The notes below the pieces were generated by a model. That model searched no databases. It had not been told where the DNA came from and saw only the letters and a program-made list of their open reading frames with translations. The position numbers were made by a program, and so were the translations under genes. A stretch of DNA of 64,000 nucleotides from an uncultured Clostridia bacterium (GTDB lineage: Bacteria > Bacillota > Clostridia > Christensenellales > DTU072), in assembly GCA_934274515.1 (NCBI GenBank), contig CAKQTC010000008.1, positions 1 to 64,000 of the forward strand. The letters are read 5' to 3'. This document shows positions 17,912-26,790 of this stretch, piece after piece; the first letter of the stretch is position 1; the number at the start of each line of letters is the position of its first letter.

Positions 17912-20900
17912 TTAGCAAAGCGTTATTCCGATTTTCAAGTCGTGTCCGCAAATCTCGCAACAATCTTCGCATTTTGCGTTTGCGATTTCTCTTAGTTCGG
18001 TACAAAGAATGTCCGCTTTGATTTTGTCCGCGTACGCTTCGATTGCTTTCCTGCCTTCTTCGTCTTTACAGCAAATATTCGCAATTATTCTTTGTTCTAC
18101 CGCAAACCCGGCATCTTTACGCATAACCTGTATTTTTCTTATAGTTTCTCTTATAAACCCTTCGTCGAGCAGTTCTTTACTAAGGCGTTTATCGAGCGCA
18201 AGCGTAATTCCGCCTTCGCTATCGACGGCAAACCCTTCTTTCGGTCTGTCGTGTTTATCGAACATCGCGCTTTCGAGATTTTCAAACTCGCCTACGCTTA
18301 CAGCGCCTTTTTCAAACCCTTCTCCGAGTTTTGCCATTCCTTCCGAATCGAGCGCGTCTACGAGTTTTTTAAGTTTTTGCGCCTCGCCTTTAAGTTTCGC
18401 TCCCGCCACGCGGAAGTTTACGGTAAAGTAGTTTTCGTTAAACTCGCTTTCGTCGGCAAATTTAAGTTCTTTCACGTTAAGTTCTTCCTTAATAACGTCC
18501 GCTAGGGGTAAAATTTCTTTCTTAACGTCTTCGCTTGCAGCGATATACAACGCAGAAAGCGGTTGTTTTACTTTGATTTGCGCCTCGTTCCTCATTCTTT
18601 GCGCCGCTGCGATAACCTTTCTCGCGGTTTCCGTTTCTTTAAGCACGTCTCCGAGATCGGGCGTTTCTATCTCCGTCGGGTATTTCGTAAGGTGTACGCT
18701 TATCGGCGCGTCTTTTTCGATTTCCTTAACCGTGTTAAGATAAATGTATTCCGTGATAAACGGCAGTATCGGCGCCATAACTCCTATTGCGGTTTTTATC
18801 GCGTTATATAGACAAACGTATGCGTTCATCTGGTCTTTTTTGTCCGTCGATTTCCAAAATCTCTTACGGTTAATACGGATATACCAGTTGCTTACGTCGT
18901 CGGTGAACGATTCGAATTCTTTCATAACCGTCGCGGTTCTGTACGTTTCCATTCCGTTTACCGCCGCTTTAAGAAATTGATTCGTCCTTGCAAGCAACCA
19001 TCTGTCGCTGTGCGCGAGCGAGTCGAAGTCAATTTTATGCGACGCGATGTCGGGGTTATCCAAACTCGCGTACAGGTTAAAGAACACGTAAACGTTCCAA
19101 AACGCAATTATCTTTCTTCTCGTTTCGTCGGTAAGATTATATCCGAAACGGACGTCGCCCGTAACGGGTGCGGAGCAGTATAAATAACGGATTGCGTCCG
19201 CTCCCATTTTTTCCGCGGCGTCGTCGAACTTAATCATTTTCCCCGTCTTGCTGAACTTGGTTCCGTCTTCCTGAATAACCGACGAGTGCGTAACGACGTG
19301 TTCGTACGGTGCTTTCCCGGTAAGCACGACGCTCATAAACAGTAACGAATAGAACCACAATCTTATCTGTTCTTTCATCTCGATTACGAGTTCGCTCGGG
19401 AAGTTTTTGTTAAAATACTCTCTATCGGAAAAATATTTTTTCGTGCTGAACGGCGTAATTCCCGCGTCGAGCCAGCAATCGCCTACTTCGGGGACTCTTT
19501 CGACTAATTCGCCGCATTGCGGACAACGGATTTTTATTTTGTCGATGTAAGGTCTATGCAGGTGCGGAACTCCGTCGAGCGAGTGGTTTTCGCTTAGTTC
19601 GACAAGTTCTTCCTTGCTCCCGACTACTGTAAGACGTCCGCATTTTTTGCACGGATAAAACGGAAGCGGAAGTCCGTAAAAACGCTTTCTCGATATGTTC
19701 CAGTCGCCCATATTGTTAAGCCAGTCAACCATTCTCTTGCCGGCAAAATCGGGTTCCCATTTAACGGTGTTTGCGGCGGCGATTAACGACGGTTTTAACT
19801 CCGCGGTCGCAATACTCCATTCGTCTACGAGTTTGAAAACGACTTCGTGTTTACATCTCCAACAATGCGGATAACTGTGCCGGATTTCTTCGGTACGATA
19901 CAACGAATTCCTTTCCGTCATTATTTTAACGACGGCGTCGAGAACTTCGTTCGTTCTCATTCCCGTAAGCGCACCGAACCCTTCGGTAATAATTCCTTCG
20001 TCGTCAATAGGACAAATTGCCGGCAAGTTTTCTCTTTTTCCGAGTTCGAAGTCTTCCGCGCCGCAGCCGGGAGCGATATGAACCACGCCCACGCCTTCGG
20101 TAGCGTCTACGTCTTCCCACGGCACAATTTTGTGCGTGAAGTTTTGCATTTGAAATTCGGGGAAAACGGTAACGTATTCTTTGCCGACAAGTTCTTTACC
20201 CTTGAACTCGTCCAGCACTTCGATTACGTCGCCTTTGAGTTTTTTAAGCGCGTCTTTGCCCAAAATAAGCGTTTTGTCGTCGCTTTTTACCCTTACTCTA
20301 ACGTAGTCTATGTCGGGGTTAACCGCAAGCGCGACGTTGCTCGTAAGCGTCCAAGGCGTGGTTGTCCACACCATAATCTTGTCGTTCGTGCCTTTTATTT
20401 CGAGTTTACCGTAGATGGAAGTATGCGTGACGTCTTTATAACTACCGCTCATCTCGTGTTCGCTCAGGCTTGTTCCGCAACGCGGACACCACGGCATCGG
20501 ACGATGACTTTTTACAAGACACCCTTTTTCGTGGCAAACTTTAAGAAAATACCAAATACTCGTTATGTTAAGGTCGGTGTTGGTAAAGTAACTGTGTTCC
20601 CAGTCCATCCATTGCCCGAGACGTTTGCTCTGTTCGGTTATTACCCCGGAAAACTTCCTTACGCGTTCCATACACTTTTCGGTAAACTTGTCCATTCCGT
20701 ATTCGAGTATGTCGCGTTTGTCTTTCGTGCCTATTTCTTTTTCGGTTTCTACTTCGACCCACAGTCCTTGCGCGTCAAAACCGTTTTGGTACTGACAACT
20801 TTTACCGTGCATCGCGTTATAGCGAATAAACGTGTCTTTAAGCGTTCTGCCCCAAGCGTGGTGTATACCCATCGCGTTGTTGGCGGTAATAGGTCCGTCC

Positions 20901-21028
20901 AAAAATCTAAACCGTTCGCCGTTCTCGTTTTGTTTGACGAGTTTTTCAAAACATTTGTTATCTTCCCAGTATTTCATAACCGCGTGTTCCGCGGCTATAA
21001 AATCCGGGGTCGGATTCTCTTTTCGCAT
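17912..21028 (-). CDS. ileS: isoleucyl-tRNA synthetase, long (type 2-like) form
   Basis: Charges tRNA-Ile; class I enzyme with an editing (CP1) domain. Motifs: HHAWGRTLKDTF as the HIGH region (about residues 56-67), zinc-like site WCPRCGTSLSEHE (about 180-192), editing-domain segment VWTTTPWTLTSNVA, second zinc-like CKKCG and CPQCGELVERVP, and KFSKTGKMI as the KMSKS loop (about 593-601). The length of 1038 and the HAWGR variant resemble the long eukaryote-like IleRS group, whose members are often mupirocin-insensitive (family knowledge; resistance not shown here). The start has ACGGAGGAAGG upstream. No T-box fits in the 45-base gap to the gene before it. Confidence 0.95.
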   Translation of the reverse strand: MRKENPTPDFIAAEHAVMKYWEDNKCFEKLVKQNENGERFRFLDGPITANNAMGIHHAWGRTLKDTFIRYNAMHGKSCQYQNGFDAQGLWVEVETEKEIGTKDKRDILEYGMDKFTEKCMERVRKFSGVITEQSKRLGQWMDWEHSYFTNTDLNITSIWYFLKVCHEKGCLVKSHRPMPWCPRCGTSLSEHEMSGSYKDVTHTSIYGKLEIKGTNDKIMVWTTTPWTLTSNVALAVNPDIDYVRVRVKSDDKTLILGKDALKKLKGDVIEVLDEFKGKELVGKEYVTVFPEFQMQNFTHKIVPWEDVDATEGVGVVHIAPGCGAEDFELGKRENLPAICPIDDEGIITEGFGALTGMRTNEVLDAVVKIMTERNSLYRTEEIRHSYPHCWRCKHEVVFKLVDEWSIATAELKPSLIAAANTVKWEPDFAGKRMVDWLNNMGDWNISRKRFYGLPLPFYPCKKCGRLTVVGSKEELVELSENHSLDGVPHLHRPYIDKIKIRCPQCGELVERVPEVGDCWLDAGITPFSTKKYFSDREYFNKNFPSELVIEMKEQIRLWFYSLLFMSVVLTGKAPYEHVVTHSSVIQEDGTKFSKTGKMIKFDDAAEKMGADAIRYLYCSAPVTGDVRFGYNLTDETRRKIIAFWNVYVFFNLYASLDNPDIASHKIDFDSLAHSDRWLLARTNQFLKAAVNGMETYRTATVMKEFESFTDDVSNWYIRINRKRFWKSTDKKDQMNAYVCLYNAIKTAIGVMAPILPFITEYIYLNTVKEIEKDAPISVHLTKYPTEIETPDLGDVLKETETARKVIAAAQRMRNEAQIKVKQPLSALYIAASEDVKKEILPLADVIKEELNVKELKFADESEFNENYFTVNFRVAGAKLKGEAQKLKKLVDALDSEGMAKLGEGFEKGAVSVGEFENLESAMFDKHDRPKEGFAVDSEGGITLALDKRLSKELLDEGFIRETIRKIQVMRKDAGFAVEQRIIANICCKDEEGRKAIEAYADKIKADILCTELREIANAKCEDCCEICGHDLKIGITLC

Positions 21029-21073
21029 TATTTTGTCCTTCCTCCGTTGAATTGACTATTATGTTATCTTAAT

Positions 21074-22699
21074 CTAATTTTTTTCGTTTTTAACTTCCCA
21101 CGCGTAATAGCCCGTTTTTTCGTCGTAGGCTTTGAATCTGCATTTCGTCCCTACGAACCCTCTCGGCGCGTTTGTTTCTATCCACGCTTTGCTTCCTATG
21201 TCTTTTGCAAGAAAAACATACGTCCTGCCGATATCGAACAATCTGCTCGCGTCGCCGTCCGCTCTGGCGCATATCGTTTCGCTGTCGATGTATATTTCCG
21301 TCAATCTCGAACAATCGTTAAACGCGTTTTTTCCTATACCGTCCACGTTTTTTCCGATTTTTATCTTTTCAAGCCCCGAATTTTCAAACGCCTCCGCCCC
21401 TATCGATTGCAGACTTTCGGGAAGGGTTAACTCTTTGAGTGCGGTACAACCGGCAAACGCTCCGCGCGGCAAGGTCGTTATTCCCGTAGCGGATACGTCC
21501 GCGGAAACCATTCCGATGCAGTTTTTGAATGCAAAATCTTCGATGGTTACAAGTGATTTCGGCAACGTAAACTGCATGAAACCCTCGTCCTTTTTTTCGG
21601 GTTCCGCACCGAGTAACTTGCACCCTTCAAACGCGTATTTGTCGATTTTTGTCAATGTTTCTTGCGATTTTTCGCCGAAAATAAACTCTCTAAGCCCTTG
21701 ACAGCCGCGAAATGCCTCTTTCTCGATTTCCGTTATCGCGCCCGAAAGGGTAATTTTCTTTATTCCGTCACAGCCCTGAAACGCGTTTCTCGCGATTTTG
21801 CCGTTTCCCTTGATTTCGAGATAAATAAGCGTTTTGGGTACGGCGAACGAATAATTGCGTCCGTTTTCGTCGAACCGAAACTTCTGTCTTCCGTCGCCTT
21901 CGCCGAACATTTTACCGAAAAACGGCTCTTCTGCGCTCTCTTCGGACGGAAGCCCTATCGACATACTTCTCAATTTTTCACACCCGGCAAACGCGCCCGT
22001 TCCGAAATGTACCGTACTTGCCGGGAAAAGCAGTTCTTTCGCCGACACGCACCCGGCAAACGCCCTTGCTCCGACGCGAGCAACGCCCTCTCCCGCAATA
22101 AACTCGTCGAGCATAACGCAACCGCTAAACGCGCCGTCCCCTATCTCCGAGCAGGTGTCCGACAAAGTCGCTTTTTTTAAGATACTCGCACCGTTCAAAA
22201 CGTTGTTGCCTATCCTTGTCACACCGTTTGCAACGACCAACTCCTTTACCGTTTCGAGGTAAGACGCCCACGGCTGTTTCCCTTTTTCGTAGTCCGCCGT
22301 TTTGCCGTTCCCGTCAATGACCATAAGATACGTTTTATCTCCCGAAATACTTGCGCTTGCGGTGTAGACGTATACTTTTGTTTCGCCCGACGTATATGTC
22401 GCGTCGCCTTCTTGTCGCTTGCCGCAAACCGTACAAACGTGATTAACGTAGGTATGCGTGCCTAACGAGGTCGGCTCGTTTTTCGTTTCGCCGCACAAAG
22501 TACAAACGTACTTCTCATAGCCTTTCGCAATGCACGTCCCCGAAACCGTGGTTTCTTTAACCCAGTTATGCGTACATACTTCTTCGGGTTTTTTGTCGTC
22601 GTCGGGTTTTTGCGTTCCGCCTTGTTGACAAGCGGATAAAACGGCGATAAGCAATATCGCGGTAACGGCAAGTAGAATGGTGCGCAACGCCTTTTTCAT
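21074..22699 (-). CDS. BspA-type leucine-rich-repeat lipoprotein
   Basis: 541 residues; surface lipoprotein. Signal MKKALRTILLAVTAILLIAVLSAC with the lipobox Cys near residue 24. ATG 22699 is chosen because GAAGGAG stands 8 bases before it. Next is one Cys-rich unit (THNWVKETTVSGTC, CTLCGE, CTVCGK; about 40-100), then at least nine Treponema/BspA-type LRRs (IGDGAFSGC, VGARAFAGC, FGTGAFAGC, IEKEAFRGC, IEDFAFKNC, IGAEAFENS, IGKNAFNDC; about 150-490). Such proteins mediate adhesion or host contact. It has its own consensus promoter; ileS follows 46 bases downstream and may be read from it. Confidence 0.9.
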   Translation of the reverse strand: MKKALRTILLAVTAILLIAVLSACQQGGTQKPDDDKKPEEVCTHNWVKETTVSGTCIAKGYEKYVCTLCGETKNEPTSLGTHTYVNHVCTVCGKRQEGDATYTSGETKVYVYTASASISGDKTYLMVIDGNGKTADYEKGKQPWASYLETVKELVVANGVTRIGNNVLNGASILKKATLSDTCSEIGDGAFSGCVMLDEFIAGEGVARVGARAFAGCVSAKELLFPASTVHFGTGAFAGCEKLRSMSIGLPSEESAEEPFFGKMFGEGDGRQKFRFDENGRNYSFAVPKTLIYLEIKGNGKIARNAFQGCDGIKKITLSGAITEIEKEAFRGCQGLREFIFGEKSQETLTKIDKYAFEGCKLLGAEPEKKDEGFMQFTLPKSLVTIEDFAFKNCIGMVSADVSATGITTLPRGAFAGCTALKELTLPESLQSIGAEAFENSGLEKIKIGKNVDGIGKNAFNDCSRLTEIYIDSETICARADGDASRLFDIGRTYVFLAKDIGSKAWIETNAPRGFVGTKCRFKAYDEKTGYYAWEVKNEKN

Positions 22700-22774
22700 C
22701 GGACAACTCCTTCTAAAATATTTGCGCCTCGCGTTGCGTATAGCACGCGCGCGAGCGAGCATATAATTACATAT

Positions 22775-22804
22775 ATTATATATATAACAATTTGTTTTTG
22801 TCAA
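22775..22804 (-). promoter_or_regulatory. promoter of the BspA-like gene
   Basis: TTGACA (22799-22804), 18 bases, TATAAT (22775-22780); about 75 bases before the start at 22699. The -35 lies in CGATTGACA, a longer match shared with promoters at 59403 and 62541. Confidence 0.8.
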
Positions 22805-22890
22805 TCGTCCGCGCTAATTATAAACTTTTTTAAGCACTTTTTGCCTACCTTCGCGTTCCTTTCGCCCATATACCTCTTTTTTGTCTGAAA

Positions 22891-22931
22891 AACAAAAAAA
22901 AACGGCTTTTCTCTCTTGAAAAAAAACCGTT
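22891..22931 (-). terminator. orphan terminator-like hairpin in a divergent spacer
   Basis: On the minus strand AACGGTTTT ... AAAAGCCGTT is followed by nine T. No gene ends here: the spacer separates divergent genes. The 72-residue minus frame through it has no family features. Confidence 0.5.
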
Positions 22932-23059
22932 ATCGTGTTAAACTTTTTTATATGGTTTTCTTTCGGCTGACGTTTGTTCGCTCGAAAAAATAACCCGACG
23001 ATAAGCCGACCCTTACTCGACAAAAAAAACAAAAAAAATCTTTATATTACGGAGAAAAT

Positions 23060-24727
23060 ATGAACGCGAAACAATGGAAAGAAATGGTAGTTTATCAAAT
23101 TTGGCCGCGTAGTTTCTGCGACGGGAACGGCGACGGTATCGGCGACCTTATCGGCATTTATTCAAAACTCGAATACATTAAAAACTTGGGCGCGGACGCA
23201 ATTTGGTTTTCTCCGCTCTACTGCTCGCCGCAACGCGATTACGGCTACGATATATCCGATTACAAAAACATTAATCCGGAGTATGGGACGCTCGACGACT
23301 TCAAACGGGTTCTCGAAAAGGCTCATTCGCTCGGACTGTACGTTATTATGGATTTAGTCGTAAATCACACGAGCGACCAACACGAATGGTTTGTCAAGAG
23401 CAGACTCGGCGGCGACGACAACCCGTATAAAGACTATTATATTTGGCGTAAAGGCAAAGGTAAAAACGGCAAAAGATTCCCGAACAACTGGACTAGCACG
23501 TTCCCGGGGGACGGATGGCAATACGACGAAAAAAGGGGCGAATATTACCTGCATTTGTTTGCCGTAGAGCAACCTGACCTTAATATGGATAACCCGTCCG
23601 TTCGAGAAGAAGTCAAAAACATAATGCGTTTTTGGCTCGACATCGGCGTGGACGGGTTCCGAGAAGACGTAATTACTTTTATAAGTAAACGCGAAGGCTT
23701 GCCGAACGGGTTTCCCCTTATGCCGGCGGCTCGCGGTATGGAGCATTACAAAAACGGTCCGCGTATTCACGAGTTCCTTAACGAGTTTAAGACGGTTTGG
23801 AGCGAATACGGCGCGGTAACTATCGGTGAAGCGCCTATGATGACGCCGAAAACCGCCCTAAAATACATCGCCTACGACAAGCAAGAACTCAATATGATGT
23901 TCCACTTTCAACATATGGAAGCGGACTGTTTCCTTTTTAGTTGGGTTCACACCGGGTTTAACCTGAGAAAACTCAAAAGGGTGTACAACGCTTGGCAAAC
24001 CAAACTCTACGGCAAAGCCTGGAACGCGCTGTATATCGAAAACCACGACCAACCGCGCGTAATCTCGCGCTACGGCAGCGAAAAATTCAGAGTGGAAAGC
24101 GGCAAGGCTCTCGCGGCGATGTATTTCCTGCAAAGCGGCACGCCGTTCATTTATCAAGGACAGGAAATCGGTATGCTTAACTGCCCCCTTGAAAAACTCG
24201 ACGATTACCCGGACGTGAATACGCACGCGTGCTATCGCCTCTTCAAAAAATTCGGACTGAGCGACGAACGTCTTATGAAACTCGCACGTATCGCCGCTCG
24301 CGACAACGCCCGTACATGTATGCAATGGGACGATAGCGAAAACGCAGGTTTTACCACGGGTAAGCCTTGGTTCGTCGTGAATAAAAACTACAATGAAATC
24401 AACGTTTCGGATTCCCTTAACGACGATAACAGTATCCTTAACTTCTATAAAAAGTTAATATCGTTCCGCAAAGAAAATCCGATTGTCATATACGGCGATT
24501 TTCGGTTATATTATAAAAACAGCAAAAAACTTTTCGTTTACGAAAGAAACTATCAAGGGAAAAAACTTTTTGTCGCGATTAACTTTGCCGAAGCGGATAC
24601 GAAAATCAAAGTTCCTAAAAAAGTAGATATATCGCGCGGCGAACTTGCGCTAAGCAATTATCCCGTTGCGGACAAGGACGCGTTCGATTCTCTTCGTCCG
24701 TACGAACTAAGGGTATATTTAATATAA
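23060..24727 (+). CDS. GH13 alpha-glucosidase (oligo-1,6-glucosidase type)
   Basis: Cytoplasmic glycoside hydrolase family 13, subfamily 31-like, cleaving glucose from the ends of alpha-1,4 or alpha-1,6 oligosaccharides. Motifs: VYQIWPRSFCDGNGDGIGDL near the N-terminus, DLVVNHTSDQHEWF (about 96-109), nucleophile in DGFREDVI (about 198-205), acid/base Glu in VTIGEAP (about 254-260) and the third carboxylate in IENHDQPRVISR (about 326-337). Most relatives have DGFRMDVI; Glu replaces Met here. 555 residues, no signal peptide. Substrate (isomaltose, sucrose or trehalose-6-phosphate) cannot be fixed by eye. First gene of a three-gene plus-strand group; CGGAG precedes its ATG. Confidence 0.92.
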   Translation: MNAKQWKEMVVYQIWPRSFCDGNGDGIGDLIGIYSKLEYIKNLGADAIWFSPLYCSPQRDYGYDISDYKNINPEYGTLDDFKRVLEKAHSLGLYVIMDLVVNHTSDQHEWFVKSRLGGDDNPYKDYYIWRKGKGKNGKRFPNNWTSTFPGDGWQYDEKRGEYYLHLFAVEQPDLNMDNPSVREEVKNIMRFWLDIGVDGFREDVITFISKREGLPNGFPLMPAARGMEHYKNGPRIHEFLNEFKTVWSEYGAVTIGEAPMMTPKTALKYIAYDKQELNMMFHFQHMEADCFLFSWVHTGFNLRKLKRVYNAWQTKLYGKAWNALYIENHDQPRVISRYGSEKFRVESGKALAAMYFLQSGTPFIYQGQEIGMLNCPLEKLDDYPDVNTHACYRLFKKFGLSDERLMKLARIAARDNARTCMQWDDSENAGFTTGKPWFVVNKNYNEINVSDSLNDDNSILNFYKKLISFRKENPIVIYGDFRLYYKNSKKLFVYERNYQGKKLFVAINFAEADTKIKVPKKVDISRGELALSNYPVADKDAFDSLRPYELRVYLI

Positions 24728-24764
24728 TTTTTCGCGCTGAGCGAACAAAATAAGGAAATAAAAA

Positions 24765-25592
24765 ATGAAAGAAACAGTCTTTAACACAATTCCACTTACG
24801 CGTTTTGCCTGTTCGATAGCGGACGTAAGCGGCGTCGAAAAACCCGAATTTGCGGACGAAACGCGCGTAGACGAAATTCTCGACTTGGTTAAATCCAAAA
24901 CGGGGAAAAGCGTCGTTGACAAACTCGTTATTTACAACCCCGACGCTATCGGTTGCGAATTCTATAAACAATATCGGGATAAAATTTTTGCTCCGCTCGA
25001 CGCTCTTAGCGACCTAAAAATAGACTTTTTAGCGGCTTTTCCGCCAAAGACGCCTATTTGCTTCGCCACGATGTTTACGGGCGCGCCGCCGTCGGTACAC
25101 GGCATAAACAAATACGAAAAACCCGTGCTAAAAATCGATACTCTGTTCGACGCATGGGCGCGCGCAGGGAAAAAAGTCGCGCTTGTTTCTAAGGTCGGGC
25201 AAAGCATACCGCGTATATTTGCCGAGAGGAATATCGATTATTTCCTTACCGAAAACGACCGTCAATCCGTAGATAAAGCAATAGAACTTATTAAAAGCAA
25301 CGAATACGATGTAATCGAAGTTTATAATCAAGAATACGACGATATGTTGCACGCAACGCATCCGCGGTCCTACTTCTGCCGTCGTGCGGCAAAACATTAC
25401 GTCAAATCGTATGAAAAAATCAACGCTGCGGTCAATAAATACTACTCGGGTCAAACAACGCTCGTTACGTTTTCCCCCGACCACGGCGCGCACAGAATAG
25501 GCGGCGTTTTCCTTGGCACGCACGGCAAGGAAATTCCGTCCGATATGAACGTTTATCACTTTTTTACTGTATACGGAGATAAAAATGAATAA
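24765..25592 (+). CDS. alkaline-phosphatase-superfamily phosphodiesterase
   Basis: 275 residues of the AlkP fold close to type I phosphodiesterase/nucleotide pyrophosphatase. Likely nucleophile Thr in FPPKTPICFATMFTGA (about 87-102), followed by PPSVHGI, then the metal motifs YNQEYDDMLHATHP (about 186-199) and SPDHGAH (about 241-247). It lacks the FPN after the nucleophile that marks classic NPPs and is short, so the substrate is unknown. No signal peptide. It follows the GH13 gene by 37 bases and overlaps the esterase gene by 8, which points to co-transcription. Confidence 0.75.
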   Translation: MKETVFNTIPLTRFACSIADVSGVEKPEFADETRVDEILDLVKSKTGKSVVDKLVIYNPDAIGCEFYKQYRDKIFAPLDALSDLKIDFLAAFPPKTPICFATMFTGAPPSVHGINKYEKPVLKIDTLFDAWARAGKKVALVSKVGQSIPRIFAERNIDYFLTENDRQSVDKAIELIKSNEYDVIEVYNQEYDDMLHATHPRSYFCRRAAKHYVKSYEKINAAVNKYYSGQTTLVTFSPDHGAHRIGGVFLGTHGKEIPSDMNVYHFFTVYGDKNE

Positions 25593-26493
25593 GGCTTGCG
25601 TTTTCTTCAAGATAAGCGACTTGGTAATGCATTACCCGAGAAACTACAAAAAATACCCCGACGTAACGAGAGTACGAAACTTCGTTTACGATGACCGCTA
25701 CGGCAACTTTACTCGCGCCGATTTACTGTTCTTAACCGAACAAACAACGGGCAAACACCCGATTGTAGTAAACGTGCATGGCGGCGGTTTCGTAAAAGGC
25801 GACAAACGCCACAGAAGAGCAATTTGCTCGGAATACGCGCGGCTGGGATATTTCGTGTACAACGTCAACTACCGCACCGCGCCGAACTATCCTTTGCCAA
25901 GCGGCTGTTACGACGTTATAAACGCGATAAATAAACTTCCTGCGCTTGCCGACGAATATTCTCTCGACTTAAACAAAATCGTCTTTACGGGCGATTCCGC
26001 AGGCGCGTTTTATGCCGCAAGCGCGGTTCTCGCTTGCGTAAACGATGAATACAGGAACTTGCTCGGCGTGAGCAAACCGCTTATAACCCCTACTGCATTT
26101 ATAGGATTTTGCGGAGCGTACAGACTAGGCGATATTCTATCGAGAAAAACGCCGCTTGACATTGCTTCTTCGATAGCCAACGCGCTGATGGGCGAAAAGT
26201 GTGCCGTAAAAGATATAAACAACCACCCGAATTTCGTGTACACCGATTTACTTCCCTACGTTAATGAGAAGTTCCCTAAATCGCTAATAATGTACTCTAC
26301 GCATGACGATTTTTGCGGCGGTCAAGGCGAACTAATGGAAAATAAACTCGTCGCAGCGGGCGTCGAAGTCGAAACTTTCGTCGCAACGGGCGAAAAAGAT
26401 TTTCATTGTTTCCACCTTCTTCCTAAACATAAATCAACTCCCGCTTGTATGGAAAAAGTCAAGGATTATTTGAAACGAATAATAACAATGTGA
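25585..26493 (+). CDS. HSL-type alpha/beta hydrolase (esterase)
   Basis: 302 residues. Oxyanion motif HGGGFVKGDK (about 69-78) and nucleophile elbow GDSAG (about 134-138) mark the hormone-sensitive-lipase group of carboxylesterases; a late His (HCFH region, near 275) can complete the triad with an Asp in THDDFCGG. No signal peptide. It overlaps the phosphodiesterase gene by 8 bases. A paralogue with the same motifs lies at 40863-41795. An acetyl-sugar or lipid ester substrate is possible but inferred only from the glucosidase next door. Confidence 0.85.
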   Translation: MNKACVFFKISDLVMHYPRNYKKYPDVTRVRNFVYDDRYGNFTRADLLFLTEQTTGKHPIVVNVHGGGFVKGDKRHRRAICSEYARLGYFVYNVNYRTAPNYPLPSGCYDVINAINKLPALADEYSLDLNKIVFTGDSAGAFYAASAVLACVNDEYRNLLGVSKPLITPTAFIGFCGAYRLGDILSRKTPLDIASSIANALMGEKCAVKDINNHPNFVYTDLLPYVNEKFPKSLIMYSTHDDFCGGQGELMENKLVAAGVEVETFVATGEKDFHCFHLLPKHKSTPACMEKVKDYLKRIITM

Positions 26494-26558
26494 CTCGATA
26501 TACCGCCTTCCCCATAAAAGAACGGCGGCGCAGTAGAAACAAACATCCGGGCGATAGC

Positions 26559-26695
26559 CACGTTGCCGACGGACAAAGTTTTTTCTCGCGACTTGCATTG
26601 CACGATTACAGGATGCAACGTCACGTTGCCGACGGACAAAGTTTTTTCTCGCGACTTGCATTGCACGATTACAGGATGCAACGTCACGTTGCCGA
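26559..26695. repeat. tandem 63-bp repeat, two units plus a partial third
   Basis: Units start at 26559, 26622 and 26685 (period exactly 63), each opening with CACGTTGCCGACGG and closing with ATTACAGGATGCAACGT. The junctions make the palindrome GCAACGT-c-ACGTTGC. The two units appear identical. The array lies between the convergent esterase and lipoprotein genes. The same family occurs at 29356, 35401 and 52725. Open frames across it are by-products of the repeat. Confidence 0.9.
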
Positions 26696-26714
26696 TGCTA
26701 ATAATGACATAAAT

Positions 26715-26742
26715 AAAAAGACGCTCCGAAGAGCGTCTTTTT
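26715..26742. terminator. bidirectional terminator
   Basis: AAAAAGACGCTC-cgaa-GAGCGTCTTTTT, a perfect stem with A- and T-runs, serving both the esterase (+) and the large lipoprotein (-). Confidence 0.92.
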
Positions 26743-26790
26743 ATTTCGTTGTTTTGTCCGCTGCTTTGTAAGCAGTTAGTAACGTTTCAA

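Noticed and set aside
19847..21055. 402-residue plus-strand frame opposite ileS
   Set aside because: It lies wholly opposite a certain gene, with composition typical of antisense frames (Phe, Arg, Val).
22814..23032. 72-residue minus frame between BspA-like and GH13 genes
   Set aside because: Runs through a terminator-like hairpin, no ribosome site, low-complexity Lys/Phe composition.
26559..26695. CRISPR-like look of the tandem repeats
   Set aside because: There are no variable spacers: the whole 63-bp period is repeated, and no cas gene is near. The same holds for 52725-52935.
26434..26771. Open frames across the repeat arrays (here and at 52687-53337, 35228-35446)
   Set aside because: They only translate the repeats and run in several frames and both strands; no ribosome site or family features.
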